Origin: Companilactobacillus tucceti DSM 20183
GTDB lineage: Bacteria > Bacillota > Bacilli > Lactobacillales > Lactobacillaceae
DNA length: 63,555 nucleotides
Reading direction: 5' to 3'
Assembly (NCBI RefSeq): GCF_001434665.1
Contig: NZ_AZDG01000013.1
Span: 1 to 63,555 of the forward strand
Positions 1 to 9,815 of this stretch are shown one piece after another. Below the pieces are notes generated by a model. It had not been told where the DNA came from and searched no databases. It worked only from the letters and a program-made list of their open reading frames with translations. The position numbers and the translations under genes are program-made. Position 1 is the first letter of the stretch. Every line of letters starts with the position of its first letter.

Positions 1-258
1 CATGATAATGTGGTCACCGACTTTAAAGTTCTCAACATTCTTACCAACTTTTTCAACTATACCAGAACCCTCATGTCCAAGGACAACAGGGAAACTAAAG
101 GCGGCATCACCTTTTCTAAGAGCTTCATCAGAGTGGCAAATACCAGAAGCAACAACTTTAACTTGAAGACCATCATCTTGAAGGTCAGCTAGTTCAACAT
201 CATCTTTAATAACGAATGGATCATTAACTTTATCAACTACAGCAGCTTTAATTTTCAT
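1..258 (-). CDS. Zinc-dependent alcohol dehydrogenase (MDR family), 3' part missing
   Basis: The first 86 residues of a medium-chain dehydrogenase; the rest lies beyond the left edge. Residues 39-44 (GICHSD) carry the cysteine that usually binds the catalytic zinc, and GHEGSG follows at about 61-66. This GroES-like half normally precedes a Rossmann NAD(P) domain. The start is the ATG at 256-258, preceded by GTGAGGAA at normal spacing. The gene reads leftwards, next to the rhamnose regulator. Inference: it might reduce lactaldehyde made by the rhamnose pathway, but a general aldehyde or alcohol role is equally possible. Confidence 0.85.
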   Translation of the reverse strand, partial: MKIKAAVVDKVNDPFVIKDDVELADLQDDGLQVKVVASGICHSDEALRKGDAAFSFPVVLGHEGSGIVEKVGKNVENFKVGDHIIM

Positions 259-358
259 ATGTGTAAATTCCTCACTTTTACTTATTTCTAAATAACTGTG
301 AGTGTTTTCTCATCGATAAGTATTTCACAAAATATTTTAAAAAGCAATTAAATAATTT

Positions 359-1333
359 TTAATTCCGATCGTCACCAGGCATTCTTTGATAAAATTCTTT
401 GTATTTTTTGTAGAAATGAGTTTTATTTTTCATGCCAATATTTTCAATTATTTCATCTATAGGGAGGGTAGTTGAGGTGATTAAAGTGTGCGCTTGAATC
501 AATCTTTGTTTAGTTAATAAATCTTTAAAGGAATCTCCGGTCTCTTTTTTTATGACATTACTCAGATAGTTTTTATTGTATTTATATTTGGACGCTAAAG
601 ATCCTAAAGAGATATTTTGATAGTCTTTTGAGATATCTTTTAAAATACTTACTATTAATTTCTGCTTGCCACTACTGCCTTCAGGAGCACTTACGTGGTA
701 GTTTCTCACAAGTTTAGCTAATAAAATTGAGAGATATGCCTGAAGAATAGTATCTGAGAATTCTCTTTTTTCATAGTATTCCTCAATTATTTGTTCCATT
801 GTGGTTTTTATATCCTTACTATGTTCACCTCTAAAAATCAGATACTTAGGTGTTTCTTTACCGCCACCAGATACTCGATTTAATAAGAAGTTATACACTA
901 ATGAGTTACTTTTCCTCATACCACTTAAAAAATTGATATTGATAGATTGATCTCTAAATAGGAGGTTAATTAAAATATCTTCTTCGCCCAATCTAGATAT
1001 TGAGTGAGAACAACCAACATCGATCAACAAAAGATCTCCCTTATTTAAATGAATCTTTTTCCCATTAACTACTTGGTCACACTCACCATTCAACATATAA
1101 TTCATTTCTAAAAATTGATGTGTGTGTTCTGGATACTCTGCAAATCTACTATGTTTACTAATATAAATGTTTCTATTACGAAAGAAATAATTGTTTAAAA
1201 TTCTGAAGTCATCTTTAGAATTCGAGTGTTTTACCGCTCTTGTTGGAATATCATCTACATGTTTGCCAGTTTTTAGCTGACGATTTTCAATCAACTCGTG
1301 TTGCTTTAAACGTGCGATTGTACGCGGATTCAT
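359..1333 (-). CDS. AraC-family regulator, probable L-rhamnose operon activator
   Basis: A 324-residue AraC-type protein. The N-terminal half is cupin-like (sugar-sensing fold, around residues 45-150) and the last 100 residues hold two helix-turn-helix segments typical of HTH_18. The start at 1333 is chosen because AGGGGGT sits six bases upstream; an in-frame ATG 48 bases further out has no such site. It is divergent from the rhamnose operon with a 136-bp gap, the usual layout of RhaS/RhaR-type activators. Role inferred from position; the effector was not determined. Confidence 0.85.
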   Translation of the reverse strand: MNPRTIARLKQHELIENRQLKTGKHVDDIPTRAVKHSNSKDDFRILNNYFFRNRNIYISKHSRFAEYPEHTHQFLEMNYMLNGECDQVVNGKKIHLNKGDLLLIDVGCSHSISRLGEEDILINLLFRDQSININFLSGMRKSNSLVYNFLLNRVSGGGKETPKYLIFRGEHSKDIKTTMEQIIEEYYEKREFSDTILQAYLSILLAKLVRNYHVSAPEGSSGKQKLIVSILKDISKDYQNISLGSLASKYKYNKNYLSNVIKKETGDSFKDLLTKQRLIQAHTLITSTTLPIDEIIENIGMKNKTHFYKKYKEFYQRMPGDDRN

Positions 1334-1388
1334 ATAGTTACCCCCTGTAGTTTTGTCACTGATGAACTGTGTTAATGACATTTAATAA

Positions 1389-1433
1389 TGTAAGCGCTCA
1401 CTGTAAATTAGAACTTGTAACAACATGTGAGCG
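1389..1433 (+). promoter_or_regulatory. cre-like site and inverted repeat upstream of the rhamnose operon
   Basis: TGTAAGCGCTCACT at 1389-1402 matches the catabolite-responsive element consensus TGWAARCGYTWNCW at 13 of 14 positions. The same bases form an inverted repeat, CGCTCAC (1395-1401) with GTGAGCG (1427-1433), which could be the AraC-type operator. Together they suggest CcpA repression plus rhamnose activation of the genes on either side. Confidence 0.55.
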
Positions 1434-1469
1434 TTTTCTCAAAATATATTTCAGGGTGAGGTGTAGTTT

Positions 1470-2783
1470 ATGAGTGATTCAAGTGGAAAGGGATCTTTAA
1501 AGTCAACGATGGCCGTATCGTTAACTAACTTCCTAGACTCCGGTTGTATCGTTGCCGGTGCTAGTGGTTTGACTTTATGGACTCATGAGTTTGGATTAAT
1601 TAGTTTTGAAGTCGGTTTACTTGGTGCCTTGAGTGCCAATGCCTTTGGATCAGCGATTGGTGCGTTGATCGGTGGACATCTATCAGATAAGTATGGTCGT
1701 AAAGTTATTTATACTTACGATATGATTGTATATTTACTTGGTGCACTTATAGTAACATTTTCAGTTAATTTTCCAATGTTATTAGCTGGATTCATTGTAA
1801 CTGGTGTCGCAGTTGGTGCCGGTGTTCCAGCAAGTTGGACTTATATCTCAGAAACTTCTGAAGATACAGATCGTGCTAGAAATATTGGTATTTCGCAATT
1901 TGCTTGGTCAATGGGACCAGCACTTATCTTTACATTAGGTGTATTGTTTGCACCACTTGGCTTGTTAGGTAACAGAATTCTATTTGCTATCTTAGCCGTA
2001 GTTGCTTTCATTGCTTGGAGCTTACAAAGAAACTTGGACGAATCCAAGGATTGGGAAGAGCAAAAAGCTAAAGAGAAACTTAGTGGTGAAAAACCACATC
2101 CTTATAAAGAACTATTTTCAAATGCAATTAATATTAAATCATTATTATTCTTGATCGGTGTATATATGTTCTGGAACCTTGTTGCTGGTGCTATGGGATT
2201 CTTCATGCCATATGTATACGAAACAGCTGGTGGTTTAACAAACCTACAAGCTAACTTGTTACAAGCTGTACTTTGGGTATTTACAGCTCTTGCTACATAC
2301 TTTGGTTTTGCCAAGTATGGTGATAAAGCTAACCACAGAATTTTCTTCTTTGTTGGTGCAGCAATGGCCGCAGCTTCATGGATTATTTTAACATTTGCAG
2401 GTATGAATTGGACTAGTCTTTGGCTATTCGTTATCATCTGGGGTATTTCAGCTGGTATCGGTGCTCAAGCTTGGTACGCATTATGGGCCACAGAATTGTT
2501 CCCAACTAAATATCGTGCCGGTTCACAAGGTGTTATGTTCTTCGTTGTTCGTGCATCTGCTGGTGTTTGGTCAATTATTTTCCCAACTATTCTTTCAACA
2601 ATGGGATTCAAGGCCGCTGGTACATTCATGATCGTTCTACTACTAATTTCATTAGTAATTGGTACGATTTGGACTCCACATACAAGAGGAAAATCATTGG
2701 AAGAAATTTCCAAAGAAAGATATGGAACTACTGACGGATCTGAAGCAGATTCTGATGATTCTACAAGTGGACAGGAGGTTTAA
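1470..2783 (+). CDS. MFS sugar transporter, probable L-rhamnose permease
   Basis: A 437-residue major facilitator with about 12 hydrophobic segments. The loop-2 signature GGHLSDKYGRKV is present near residue 70, and the protein ends in an acidic, Ser-rich cytoplasmic tail. It is the first gene of the rhamnose operon, only three bases before rhaB, so proton-coupled uptake of L-rhamnose is the likely role. It differs from the ten-helix RhaT of enterobacteria; lactobacilli often use an MFS carrier here. Substrate inferred from context only. Confidence 0.85.
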   Translation: MSDSSGKGSLKSTMAVSLTNFLDSGCIVAGASGLTLWTHEFGLISFEVGLLGALSANAFGSAIGALIGGHLSDKYGRKVIYTYDMIVYLLGALIVTFSVNFPMLLAGFIVTGVAVGAGVPASWTYISETSEDTDRARNIGISQFAWSMGPALIFTLGVLFAPLGLLGNRILFAILAVVAFIAWSLQRNLDESKDWEEQKAKEKLSGEKPHPYKELFSNAINIKSLLFLIGVYMFWNLVAGAMGFFMPYVYETAGGLTNLQANLLQAVLWVFTALATYFGFAKYGDKANHRIFFFVGAAMAAASWIILTFAGMNWTSLWLFVIIWGISAGIGAQAWYALWATELFPTKYRAGSQGVMFFVVRASAGVWSIIFPTILSTMGFKAAGTFMIVLLLISLVIGTIWTPHTRGKSLEEISKERYGTTDGSEADSDDSTSGQEV

Positions 2784-2786
2784 TCA

Positions 2787-4259
2787 ATGAGTAAAGCTTA
2801 TGTAGCCGTTGATATTGGTGCTTCAAGTGGTCGTTTGATGCTTGGAACTTTAGATAGTGGCAAGCTTCAACTAAAAGAAATGCATCGTTTTAAGAATGGC
2901 TTTACTAAAGAAAATGGTCATGATCGTTGGAACATTGATTCAATCATTAATGAAATCTTTGTCGGCTTGGAAAAAATCAAAAAAGCTGGATATGATGATG
3001 TTCAATTAGGTATTGATACTTGGGCCGTTGACTATGTTTTGGTCGGCATGGACGGTAAGAAAGTTGAAGATCCAATTAGTTATCGTGATGCAAGAACCAA
3101 GAATGCTATGGAAGAATTAACATCTGATCTTCCAAAGAGCTATATATATAAGAAGACGGGAATTCAATTCCTAAACTTCAATACTTTATATCAACTTTAT
3201 ACAGAAAATAGAGAAGAGCTTGCTAAGACTGACAAGATCATGATGATTCCTGATTATATAGGATATATCTTGACAGGTAATGCTGTAACAGAAGTAACAA
3301 ATGCTTCTACTACACAAATGCTTAACCTTCGTGAAGGACTCTTTGATAACAATTTGTTGGACAAAGTTCATGTTCAACAAGATCAATTCCCAAGATTAGT
3401 TGAATCAGGAACAATCTTAGGTAAGATTCGTCATAAGTGGCATACCATTTATGATTTGCCTGAAACAGAAGTTATAACAGTTGCTACTCATGATACTGCG
3501 TCAGCTGTTTTAGGAACTCCTGGTGAAGGAGATCATTGGGCATTCTTAAGTTCAGGTACTTGGTCATTACTTGGTACAGAATTGAATGTCCCTGAAAATG
3601 GTGAATTGGCATTCCAAGGTAATTATACAAATGAATGGGGTGCCTATGGTACATACCGTTTTCTAAAGAACATCATGGGACTTTGGATGGTTCAAAACTT
3701 GAAACACGAATTCGATGATAAATATAGCTTTAGTGAATTAGCTTCAATGGCAGAAAAAGTAAGTCCATTTGAGCAATACATTAATGTTAATGATGATCGT
3801 TTCGCAAATCCTGAAAACATGACTAAAGAAATTCAGGACTATTGTAGAGAACATAATGAAAAAGTTCCCGAAACTCCTGGTGAGTTGACAATGGCAGTTT
3901 ATTCTAACTTAGCCTTGTATTACGCAAATGAAATACAAGAACTAAATAGAATTCTCGGTTATAAATTGGAAGCTTTAAATATTGTTGGTGGTGGATCAAA
4001 TGTTGCGCTACTTAACCAATTAACAAGTACATTGTCAGATATTACAGTTTATGCTGGACCAGGCGAAGCAACAGCCATTGGTAATTTAATGGTTCAAATG
4101 ATTACAAAGAACGACATCAACAATATTGCGGATGGTAGAAAAGTCATCAAGGATTCTTATCCTGTTAAGACTTTTAAGCCTGAAACAAATAAATATGGTA
4201 ACACGCTCCATGAGTATCAAGATTTTTTAAACACTGAAGGGAGAGATACAGTTCAATGA
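2787..4259 (+). CDS. rhaB: Rhamnulokinase
   Basis: A 490-residue FGGY-family sugar kinase that phosphorylates L-rhamnulose to L-rhamnulose 1-phosphate in the cytoplasm. The N-terminus has the phosphate-binding motif [12 protein letters not shown], and [10 protein letters not shown] near residue 235 is typical of the sugar and ATP cleft. Length matches known RhaB proteins. It follows an AGGAGG ribosome site, and its stop overlaps the rhaM start (ATGA), so translation is probably coupled. Confidence 0.95.
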   Translation: MSKAYVAVDIGASSGRLMLGTLDSGKLQLKEMHRFKNGFTKENGHDRWNIDSIINEIFVGLEKIKKAGYDDVQLGIDTWAVDYVLVGMDGKKVEDPISYRDARTKNAMEELTSDLPKSYIYKKTGIQFLNFNTLYQLYTENREELAKTDKIMMIPDYIGYILTGNAVTEVTNASTTQMLNLREGLFDNNLLDKVHVQQDQFPRLVESGTILGKIRHKWHTIYDLPETEVITVATHDTASAVLGTPGEGDHWAFLSSGTWSLLGTELNVPENGELAFQGNYTNEWGAYGTYRFLKNIMGLWMVQNLKHEFDDKYSFSELASMAEKVSPFEQYINVNDDRFANPENMTKEIQDYCREHNEKVPETPGELTMAVYSNLALYYANEIQELNRILGYKLEALNIVGGGSNVALLNQLTSTLSDITVYAGPGEATAIGNLMVQMITKNDINNIADGRKVIKDSYPVKTFKPETNKYGNTLHEYQDFLNTEGRDTVQ

Positions 4260-4570
4260 AAAGAATGGGTCAAATAATGTATTTGCATAAAGATGCTTAT
4301 GCCGAATACGAAAAAAGACACAATAATCTATTTCCAGAAATGCGTAAGGCTTTGAAAGAAGCCGGAGCACACAACTATTCAATCTTTTTGAATAAAGAAG
4401 ATGGTATGTTGTTTACTTATCTTGAGGTCGACGATGTTGAAAAATATAATGATATTGCCAAAACAGATGCTGCCAAGAAGTGGTGGGCATACATGGAGCC
4501 TTTGATGGACACAAATCCTGATAAAAGCCCTGTAACCGTTGATTTAGACGAGCTATTTCATTTAGATTAG
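4256..4570 (+). CDS. rhaM: L-rhamnose mutarotase
   Basis: A 104-residue dimeric alpha/beta-barrel type protein that interconverts the alpha and beta anomers of L-rhamnose, speeding supply of the anomer used by the isomerase. It has the characteristic family start ([20 protein letters not shown]) and a Trp-rich stretch [14 protein letters not shown] near the C-terminus. It overlaps the rhaB stop by four bases. Confidence 0.93.
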   Translation: MKRMGQIMYLHKDAYAEYEKRHNNLFPEMRKALKEAGAHNYSIFLNKEDGMLFTYLEVDDVEKYNDIAKTDAAKKWWAYMEPLMDTNPDKSPVTVDLDELFHLD

Positions 4571-4595
4571 TAACACAATTTAGGAGGAATTATTA

Positions 4596-5861
4596 ATGGT
4601 TAAAACTGAAGAAGTCGAAGACGCATACAAAGTTGCTAAAGAACGATACGCTGAAATTGGTGTTGATACTGAAGCAGCTATCAAACAATTAAACAAAGTT
4701 AAATTATCTGTACATTGCTGGCAAGGCGATGACATTCATGGATTCTTATTCCCAGGCCAAGAGTTAACTGGTGGTATCGGTGTAAGCGGTAACTATCCTG
4801 GTATTGCACGTACACCTGATGAATTATCTGGTGACTTAAGTGAAGCTCTTTCACTTATTCCTGGATCACACAAGGTTCAAATGCATGCTATCTATGCTGT
4901 AACTGATAAGAAGAAGGATCTTGATGAAATCGAACCAGAAGACTTCAGTTACTGGGTAGATTGGGCTAAGAAAGAAAAAATTGGATTGGATATGAACGGA
5001 ACATTCTTCTCACATCCTAAGGTAAAACATAACTTTACTTTAGCAAGTCCTGAAAAAGATATCCGTGATTTCTGGATCGAACATGGTAAGAGAACTCGTG
5101 CCATTGCTAACTACTTTGGTAAAGAATTAGGTCAACAATCAGTTAACAACTTGTGGATTCCAGATGGCTTTAAGGATAATCCTATCGACAAAGCTACACC
5201 ACGTCTTCGTCTAATTGAATCATTGGATGAAATTGACAAGAAACAATATGACGAAAAGAATACTATTGAAGCCTTTGAAGGTAAGCTATTTGGTACAGGT
5301 ATTGAATCATATACTGTTGGTTCACACTTGTTCTACAACAACTATGCTTTGACAAGAAACAAGTTATGGACAATTGACGCTGGACACTGGCACCCAACAG
5401 AAGATGTTTCTGATAAGTTCTCAGCCTTCCTACCATTTGGTAAAGGTTTGATGCTACACGTTTCACGTCCTGTACGTTGGGATAGTGATCACGTTGTTAT
5501 CTTTGATGAAGCACTTGTAAGAATTGCTCGTTCATTAGTTCGTGATAACGAATTAAGCAAGACAAATATTGGACTAGACTTCTTCGATGCCACAATCAAC
5601 CGTGTTGCTGCTTGGGTTATCGGTGCACGTGCTACACAAAAGGCCTTGTTACAAGGTATGCTTGAACCAATCGATCAATTGAAGAAAGCTGAATTAAACT
5701 ACGACTTCACAACAAGATTGGCTGAAACAGAAGAGCTTAAGTCATATCCATTTGGTGCTGTTTGGGACGAATTCTGTCTACGTAACGATGTACCAGTTGG
5801 TAACGATTGGCTAGACAACATTCATCAATATGAAAAAGACGTTCAATTCAAACGTAACTAA
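4596..5861 (+). CDS. rhaA: L-rhamnose isomerase
   Basis: A 421-residue metal-dependent isomerase converting L-rhamnose to L-rhamnulose. Family motifs are visible: VHCWQGDD near residue 40, the metal-site stretch LDMNGTFFSHP near 130, DAGHWHPTED near 262 and FFDATINRVAAW near 328. Full length compared with other RhaA proteins. The start follows AGGAGG at ideal distance. It lies between rhaM and rhaD in one operon. Confidence 0.96.
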   Translation: MVKTEEVEDAYKVAKERYAEIGVDTEAAIKQLNKVKLSVHCWQGDDIHGFLFPGQELTGGIGVSGNYPGIARTPDELSGDLSEALSLIPGSHKVQMHAIYAVTDKKKDLDEIEPEDFSYWVDWAKKEKIGLDMNGTFFSHPKVKHNFTLASPEKDIRDFWIEHGKRTRAIANYFGKELGQQSVNNLWIPDGFKDNPIDKATPRLRLIESLDEIDKKQYDEKNTIEAFEGKLFGTGIESYTVGSHLFYNNYALTRNKLWTIDAGHWHPTEDVSDKFSAFLPFGKGLMLHVSRPVRWDSDHVVIFDEALVRIARSLVRDNELSKTNIGLDFFDATINRVAAWVIGARATQKALLQGMLEPIDQLKKAELNYDFTTRLAETEELKSYPFGAVWDEFCLRNDVPVGNDWLDNIHQYEKDVQFKRN

Positions 5862-5897
5862 AATTAATTAGTTCATCTTCAGAAGGGAAGCAAAATA

Positions 5898-6728
5898 ATG
5901 GAATTTAAGAATTCAAAATATGTAGAAAAAATGTGCGAAATTACTAACGAGTTATATAAACATGGCTGGGACGAAAGAAACGGTGGTAATGTCAGTCTTC
6001 GTTTAACACAAGACGAAGTAGATCAATTTGATGACCTCAACAAGGTTATTAGAAACATTCCTATTAAATTTGATGCAACCCCTCTAGCTGGACAATATTA
6101 TTTGGTTACTGGTACAGGTCGCTATTTCAAGAATGTGCACAATTATCCAGAGAGAGATACAGGTTTGGTTAAGATCACTGATGAAGGTAACTCTGTTGAT
6201 TTACTATGGGGCTTCAACGATGGTGGACAACCAACTAGTGAATTCCCTGCACATTTGATGACACATATTGCTAGACAAAAGGTTGATTCAAATCAAAGAG
6301 TTGTTATGCACTGTCATCCAACAAACTGGGTTGCACTATCATTCACTCGTAACTTGGATGAAAAAGAAATTAGTAAGTTATTATGGAAGATGCAAGCCGA
6401 ATCATTGGTTGTCTTCCCAGAAGGTGTTGGTATCATCCCTTATATGACACCTGGTACAAACGAAATCGGACAAGCAACTGCTGATAAAATGAATGAATTT
6501 AGAGTTGTTATGTGGCCACATCATGGTATCTTCGGCTGCGGTGATAGCATGGATGAAGTTTATGGATTGATTGAAACTGTTGAAAAAGCAGCATTGATCT
6601 ACACAACTATCCAAAGCCAAGGTGGAGACATCAAACAAGAAATTACAGACGACGACTTAAGAGATTTAGCAAAATCATTTGGTGTTACACCAAATCCTAA
6701 GTTCTTGTCAATGGACAAAGTAAAGTAA
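5898..6728 (+). CDS. rhaD: Rhamnulose-1-phosphate aldolase
   Basis: A 276-residue class II aldolase that splits L-rhamnulose 1-phosphate into dihydroxyacetone phosphate and L-lactaldehyde. The zinc ligands are visible as HCHP (about residues 138-141) and a later His in MWPHHGIFG (about 205-213); the phosphate-site segment GGNVSLRL is near residue 30. It is the last gene of the operon, and a nested hairpin follows its stop within 13 bases. Confidence 0.96.
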   Translation: MEFKNSKYVEKMCEITNELYKHGWDERNGGNVSLRLTQDEVDQFDDLNKVIRNIPIKFDATPLAGQYYLVTGTGRYFKNVHNYPERDTGLVKITDEGNSVDLLWGFNDGGQPTSEFPAHLMTHIARQKVDSNQRVVMHCHPTNWVALSFTRNLDEKEISKLLWKMQAESLVVFPEGVGIIPYMTPGTNEIGQATADKMNEFRVVMWPHHGIFGCGDSMDEVYGLIETVEKAALIYTTIQSQGGDIKQEITDDDLRDLAKSFGVTPNPKFLSMDKVK

Positions 6729-6740
6729 GCACAAAAGAGA

Positions 6741-6850
6741 GTGCGCCAAAGTATGGTCAACTTTCGAGCATTAAAGTAGAATACCCCAACAATCCGAGAG
6801 GATTGTTGGGGTATTCTATTTTAAGCGGAAAAAGTTATGCTTTGGTGCAC
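6741..6850 (+). ncRNA. Copy A of a stop-codon-associated nested hairpin element
   Basis: The outer stem pairs 6741-6751 with 6840-6850 (11 bp, one G-U). Inside are a 6/2-nt loop (ATGGTC against AT), a second stem AACTTT/AAAGTT, conserved strands CGAGCATTAA and TTAAGCGGAA, and an inner variable hairpin (about 6775-6795 with 6800-6820) that looks like a terminator. CGTTTA follows the outer stem. Copies of the same plan occur at 13,500, 26,536 and, with a different core, 20,105. Confidence 0.7.
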
Positions 6851-6949
6851 GTTTATACAGCACATTTAAGAAAACAAGAGTTTATCATAATCACACTTCT
6901 ACCATTTACCATTATATATAATAGTAGGGAGATATTTAATATCATACAA

Positions 6950-6985
6950 AAAAGCTTATCTACTTTTAATAGTAGATAAGCTTTT
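6950..6985 (-). terminator. Terminator downstream of nagB
   Basis: A perfect 15-bp stem (6950-6964 with 6971-6985) and a 6-nt loop. It is flanked by A and T runs and so could work in both directions. It lies 27 bases beyond the nagB stop. Confidence 0.85.
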
Positions 6986-7011
6986 GTGATATTAAGCATA
7001 TATAGTAGAAA

Positions 7012-7743
7012 CTAGTTAAGTTTTTCGTCAACTGATGAATCACTTAATTCACTAGCAGCATCTTCATCAACAATAACTGTTACGTTATCTCTTGTTTGAA
7101 GAACTGATGCAGGGCAGTCGTTTGTAACTTTTTCTTCGATCATACCTTTAACAGCATCGGCTTTTTCTTTACCAAAGGCCATTAGTACGATGTTCTTACT
7201 CTTAAGAATTGAACCAATTCCCATTGAGTATGCGTAACGAGGTACATCATTTTCGTTTTCAAAGTTTCTTGAGTTTGCTTCAATAGTTGATTCTGTTAAT
7301 TGAACTTTTCTTGTTTCAACGTCAAATGGTGAACCTGGTTCGTTAAAACCAATGTGACCATTGCGACCTAATCCAAGAATTTGAAGATCAATAGGATGAT
7401 CGGCAATTACTTTATTGTAACGTTTTGTTTCTTCTTCAGGATCTTCTGCTTTACCATTTGGAACAAATGTTTCTGCAAATGGTTTCTTGTCAAACAAGTT
7501 TGATTGCATGAAGTAACGATAACTTTGTGGATCTTCTGGTGCAAGACCAACATATTCATCCAAGTTAACTGATGTCATCTTTGAAAAATCAACATCACTG
7601 GCAATCATTTCCTTATACATAGGGATTGGTGTACTACCAGTTGCTAAACCAAGAACCTTAGCACCATTATCCATAGCTGACTTAATAAGTTCGAATGCCT
7701 TCTTACCGGCAACTTCTTTATTACTTGTAACAATAACTTTCAT
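7012..7743 (-). CDS. nagB: Glucosamine-6-phosphate deaminase
   Basis: A 243-residue enzyme converting glucosamine 6-phosphate to fructose 6-phosphate and ammonia. Visible motifs: GLATGSTP near residue 33, the catalytic NLDEYVGL near 60 and [14 protein letters not shown] near 125, which contains the ring-opening histidine. Length matches the short Gram-positive NagB form. It is a single gene, divergent from mtlA, with NagR-like boxes upstream, so induction by amino sugars is likely. Confidence 0.96.
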   Translation of the reverse strand: MKVIVTSNKEVAGKKAFELIKSAMDNGAKVLGLATGSTPIPMYKEMIASDVDFSKMTSVNLDEYVGLAPEDPQSYRYFMQSNLFDKKPFAETFVPNGKAEDPEEETKRYNKVIADHPIDLQILGLGRNGHIGFNEPGSPFDVETRKVQLTESTIEANSRNFENENDVPRYAYSMGIGSILKSKNIVLMAFGKEKADAVKGMIEEKVTNDCPASVLQTRDNVTVIVDEDAASELSDSSVDEKLN

Positions 7744-7779
7744 TATATATGTTACTCCCTTCAGAATTATACCTCTTGT

Positions 7780-7850
7780 TTGGTATAGTCCAATTATAGT
7801 TGTCTTTTATAGTATCTGTCAAGAATTTACAGAAAAATTGTATAGACCAG
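7780..7850 (-). promoter_or_regulatory. Two NagR-type (GntR family) operator candidates
   Basis: TTTGGTATAGTCCAATT at 7779-7795 and TTGTATAGACCAG at 7838-7850 resemble the TGGTATAGACCA core bound by NagR/DasR-like GntR repressors. The two boxes are about 58 bp apart in the nagB upstream region. No nagR gene is in the window. The match is by eye. Confidence 0.5.
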
Positions 7851-7918
7851 ATTTTGTCATGAATTTTTGTGCCAAAGCTATCGTTGATGGAATTTTAGGA
7901 AACGCATACAATAATTCT

Positions 7919-7932
7919 TGTAAGCGTTTTAA
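7919..7932 (+). promoter_or_regulatory. cre-like site upstream of mtlA
   Basis: TGTAAGCGTTTTAA matches the CcpA-binding consensus TGWAARCGYTWNCW at 13 of 14 positions. It lies 25 bases before the mtlA start, where binding would block initiation. Confidence 0.55.
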
Positions 7933-7956
7933 GTGCTTGGAAGGAGTGTTAAAAAT

Positions 7957-9795
7957 ATGGAGGCAGCTTCAAAAACAGACGCAAAAAAAGAAAAAACTTC
8001 TATTAAAACGAAGGTTCAACGTCTAGGTAGTAAGCTTTCAGGAATGGTTATGCCAAACATTGGTGCATTCATAGCTTGGGGACTTATTACAGCCTTATTT
8101 ATGGATTCAGGTTGGCTACCAAATGCCCAATTGGCAAAAATGATCACGCCAATGGTTACATATTTATTGCCATTATTAATTGCTTTTACAGGTGGTAGCA
8201 TGGTTGACGATCATCGTGGTGGTGTCGTTGGTGCTATCGCAACAATGGGTGTCATTGTTGGTACTAATATTCCTATGTTTATTGGTGCTATGATTATGGG
8301 ACCTTTAGGTGGTTGGTGCATTAAGAAATTTGATGCATGGGCACAACCAAGAACTAAACAAGGATTTGAAATGCTTGTTAATAACTTCTCAGCCGGAATT
8401 TTAGGTATGTTATTAGCTATCATCGGATTCTTTGGAATTGGTCCTGTTGTTTCAGGACTTTCAGCAGCATTAGCAGTGGGTGTTGATTGGATCATCAAAC
8501 GTAATCTAATTCCACTAGCAAATATCTTCATCGAACCAGCTAAGATTTTGTTCTTAAATAATGCTATTAATCAAGGTATTCTAACACCGTTAGGTATTCA
8601 AGCATCAGCATCAGCTGGTAAATCAATTCTATTCTTGCTTGAACCAGATCCAGGTCCAGGTCTTGGAGTACTATTAGCCTTTATGTTCTTTGGTAAAGGT
8701 AGTGCTAAGAGTAGTGCTTCTGGTGCCGCAATTATCCACTTCTTTGGTGGTATTCATGAAATTTACTTCCCATATGTATTGATGAAACCTGCATTATTCC
8801 TATCAGTTATCGCTGGTGGTGTTTCAGGTACATTCATGTTCAACCTATTGGGAGCAGGTTTGAAGGCATCACCTTCACCAGGTTCTATTATTTCAATTCT
8901 TCTTATGACTCCTAAGGGATTAGGAAATTATGTTGCGGTTCTAAGTGGTGTCGCTGTTGCTACAGCAGTTTCATTCTTAGTTTCAATGGTCATTTTGAAA
9001 CGTGATAAATCAGAAGATACAGATCTTGAAGCTAGCCAAGCTAAAATGGCAAACATGAAGGGATCAGCTAAAGGTACTTCATCAGATGCAAGTGCTGCAT
9101 CAAACGAAGATGCTCGTGCAATCCTTTCAACAGCAAACGAAGTTAACCATATTATTTTTGCTTGTGATGCCGGTATGGGATCATCTGCAATGGGTGCTTC
9201 AATTCTTAGAGATAAAGTTAAGAAAGCTGGATTGGACTTATCAGTTACAAACACAGCTATTAACAATTTGAAAGATGAACCAGGATTATTAGTTGTTACA
9301 CAAGACGAATTAGCAAGTCGTGCTCTTCAAAAGACACCTACAGCTGTTCACGTCGCTGTTGAAAACTTCTTGAATTCACCTAAGTATGATGAAATCGTTA
9401 CAGGTTTGAAGACTAAGGAAGTTTCAGGCACAGTTGATAGTGCTCCTAAGAGTGATGACAAAGCTAAGAAAGAAACAACAGAAGAAAGTAATATTCAAGA
9501 TATAGATGTTTCAAAAATTAAAGTTATTGATTTCATCCATCATGATCAAAATGTTGGTTCTGCTACAATGGGACGTTCATTGTTCAAGGACAATATGAAG
9601 AAGTCCGGAGTAACAGGTATTAAAGTTCAACACTTGTCAGTTGGTGAAGTTGATGATGAAGAAGATGTTCTTGTAATTGCTAGTCGTGATACAGCAAAAC
9701 GTATCAAATTATCATTCAAGAACGTTCAGGTTCTTGTCGTTGACAATCTAATGGATGCACCTGAGTATGATAAACTAATTGCAGAACTTAAATAA
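7957..9795 (+). CDS. mtlA: PTS mannitol transporter, EIICB component with an extra degenerate EIIB domain
   Basis: A 612-residue membrane protein that imports mannitol and phosphorylates it to mannitol 1-phosphate. Residues about 15-345 are the EIIC membrane domain, including GGIHEIYFPYVLMKP. A EIIB domain follows near 400 with the phosphocysteine motif CDAGMGSSAMG. A second EIIB-like domain (about 525-612) repeats the pattern as HHDQNVGSATMG with the cysteine replaced, so it cannot carry phosphate in the usual way. The start is set by GGAAGGAG; a longer in-frame start lacks a ribosome site. Confidence 0.94.
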   Translation: MEAASKTDAKKEKTSIKTKVQRLGSKLSGMVMPNIGAFIAWGLITALFMDSGWLPNAQLAKMITPMVTYLLPLLIAFTGGSMVDDHRGGVVGAIATMGVIVGTNIPMFIGAMIMGPLGGWCIKKFDAWAQPRTKQGFEMLVNNFSAGILGMLLAIIGFFGIGPVVSGLSAALAVGVDWIIKRNLIPLANIFIEPAKILFLNNAINQGILTPLGIQASASAGKSILFLLEPDPGPGLGVLLAFMFFGKGSAKSSASGAAIIHFFGGIHEIYFPYVLMKPALFLSVIAGGVSGTFMFNLLGAGLKASPSPGSIISILLMTPKGLGNYVAVLSGVAVATAVSFLVSMVILKRDKSEDTDLEASQAKMANMKGSAKGTSSDASAASNEDARAILSTANEVNHIIFACDAGMGSSAMGASILRDKVKKAGLDLSVTNTAINNLKDEPGLLVVTQDELASRALQKTPTAVHVAVENFLNSPKYDEIVTGLKTKEVSGTVDSAPKSDDKAKKETTEESNIQDIDVSKIKVIDFIHHDQNVGSATMGRSLFKDNMKKSGVTGIKVQHLSVGEVDDEEDVLVIASRDTAKRIKLSFKNVQVLVVDNLMDAPEYDKLIAELK

Positions 9796-9815
9796 TTCTG
9801 CAAGGACGAGTAAGG

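Noticed and set aside
10-192. Plus-strand open frame of 60 codons
   Set aside because: It lies opposite the alcohol dehydrogenase, whose motifs are clear on the minus strand.
2102-2713. Long minus-strand frames inside the rhamnose transporter gene
   Set aside because: Low-complexity mirror frames of a strong membrane-protein gene, with no ribosome sites.
6741-6850. Plain intrinsic terminator after rhaD
   Set aside because: The inner hairpin may terminate transcription, but the conserved outer parts shared with other copies are not explained by a terminator alone.
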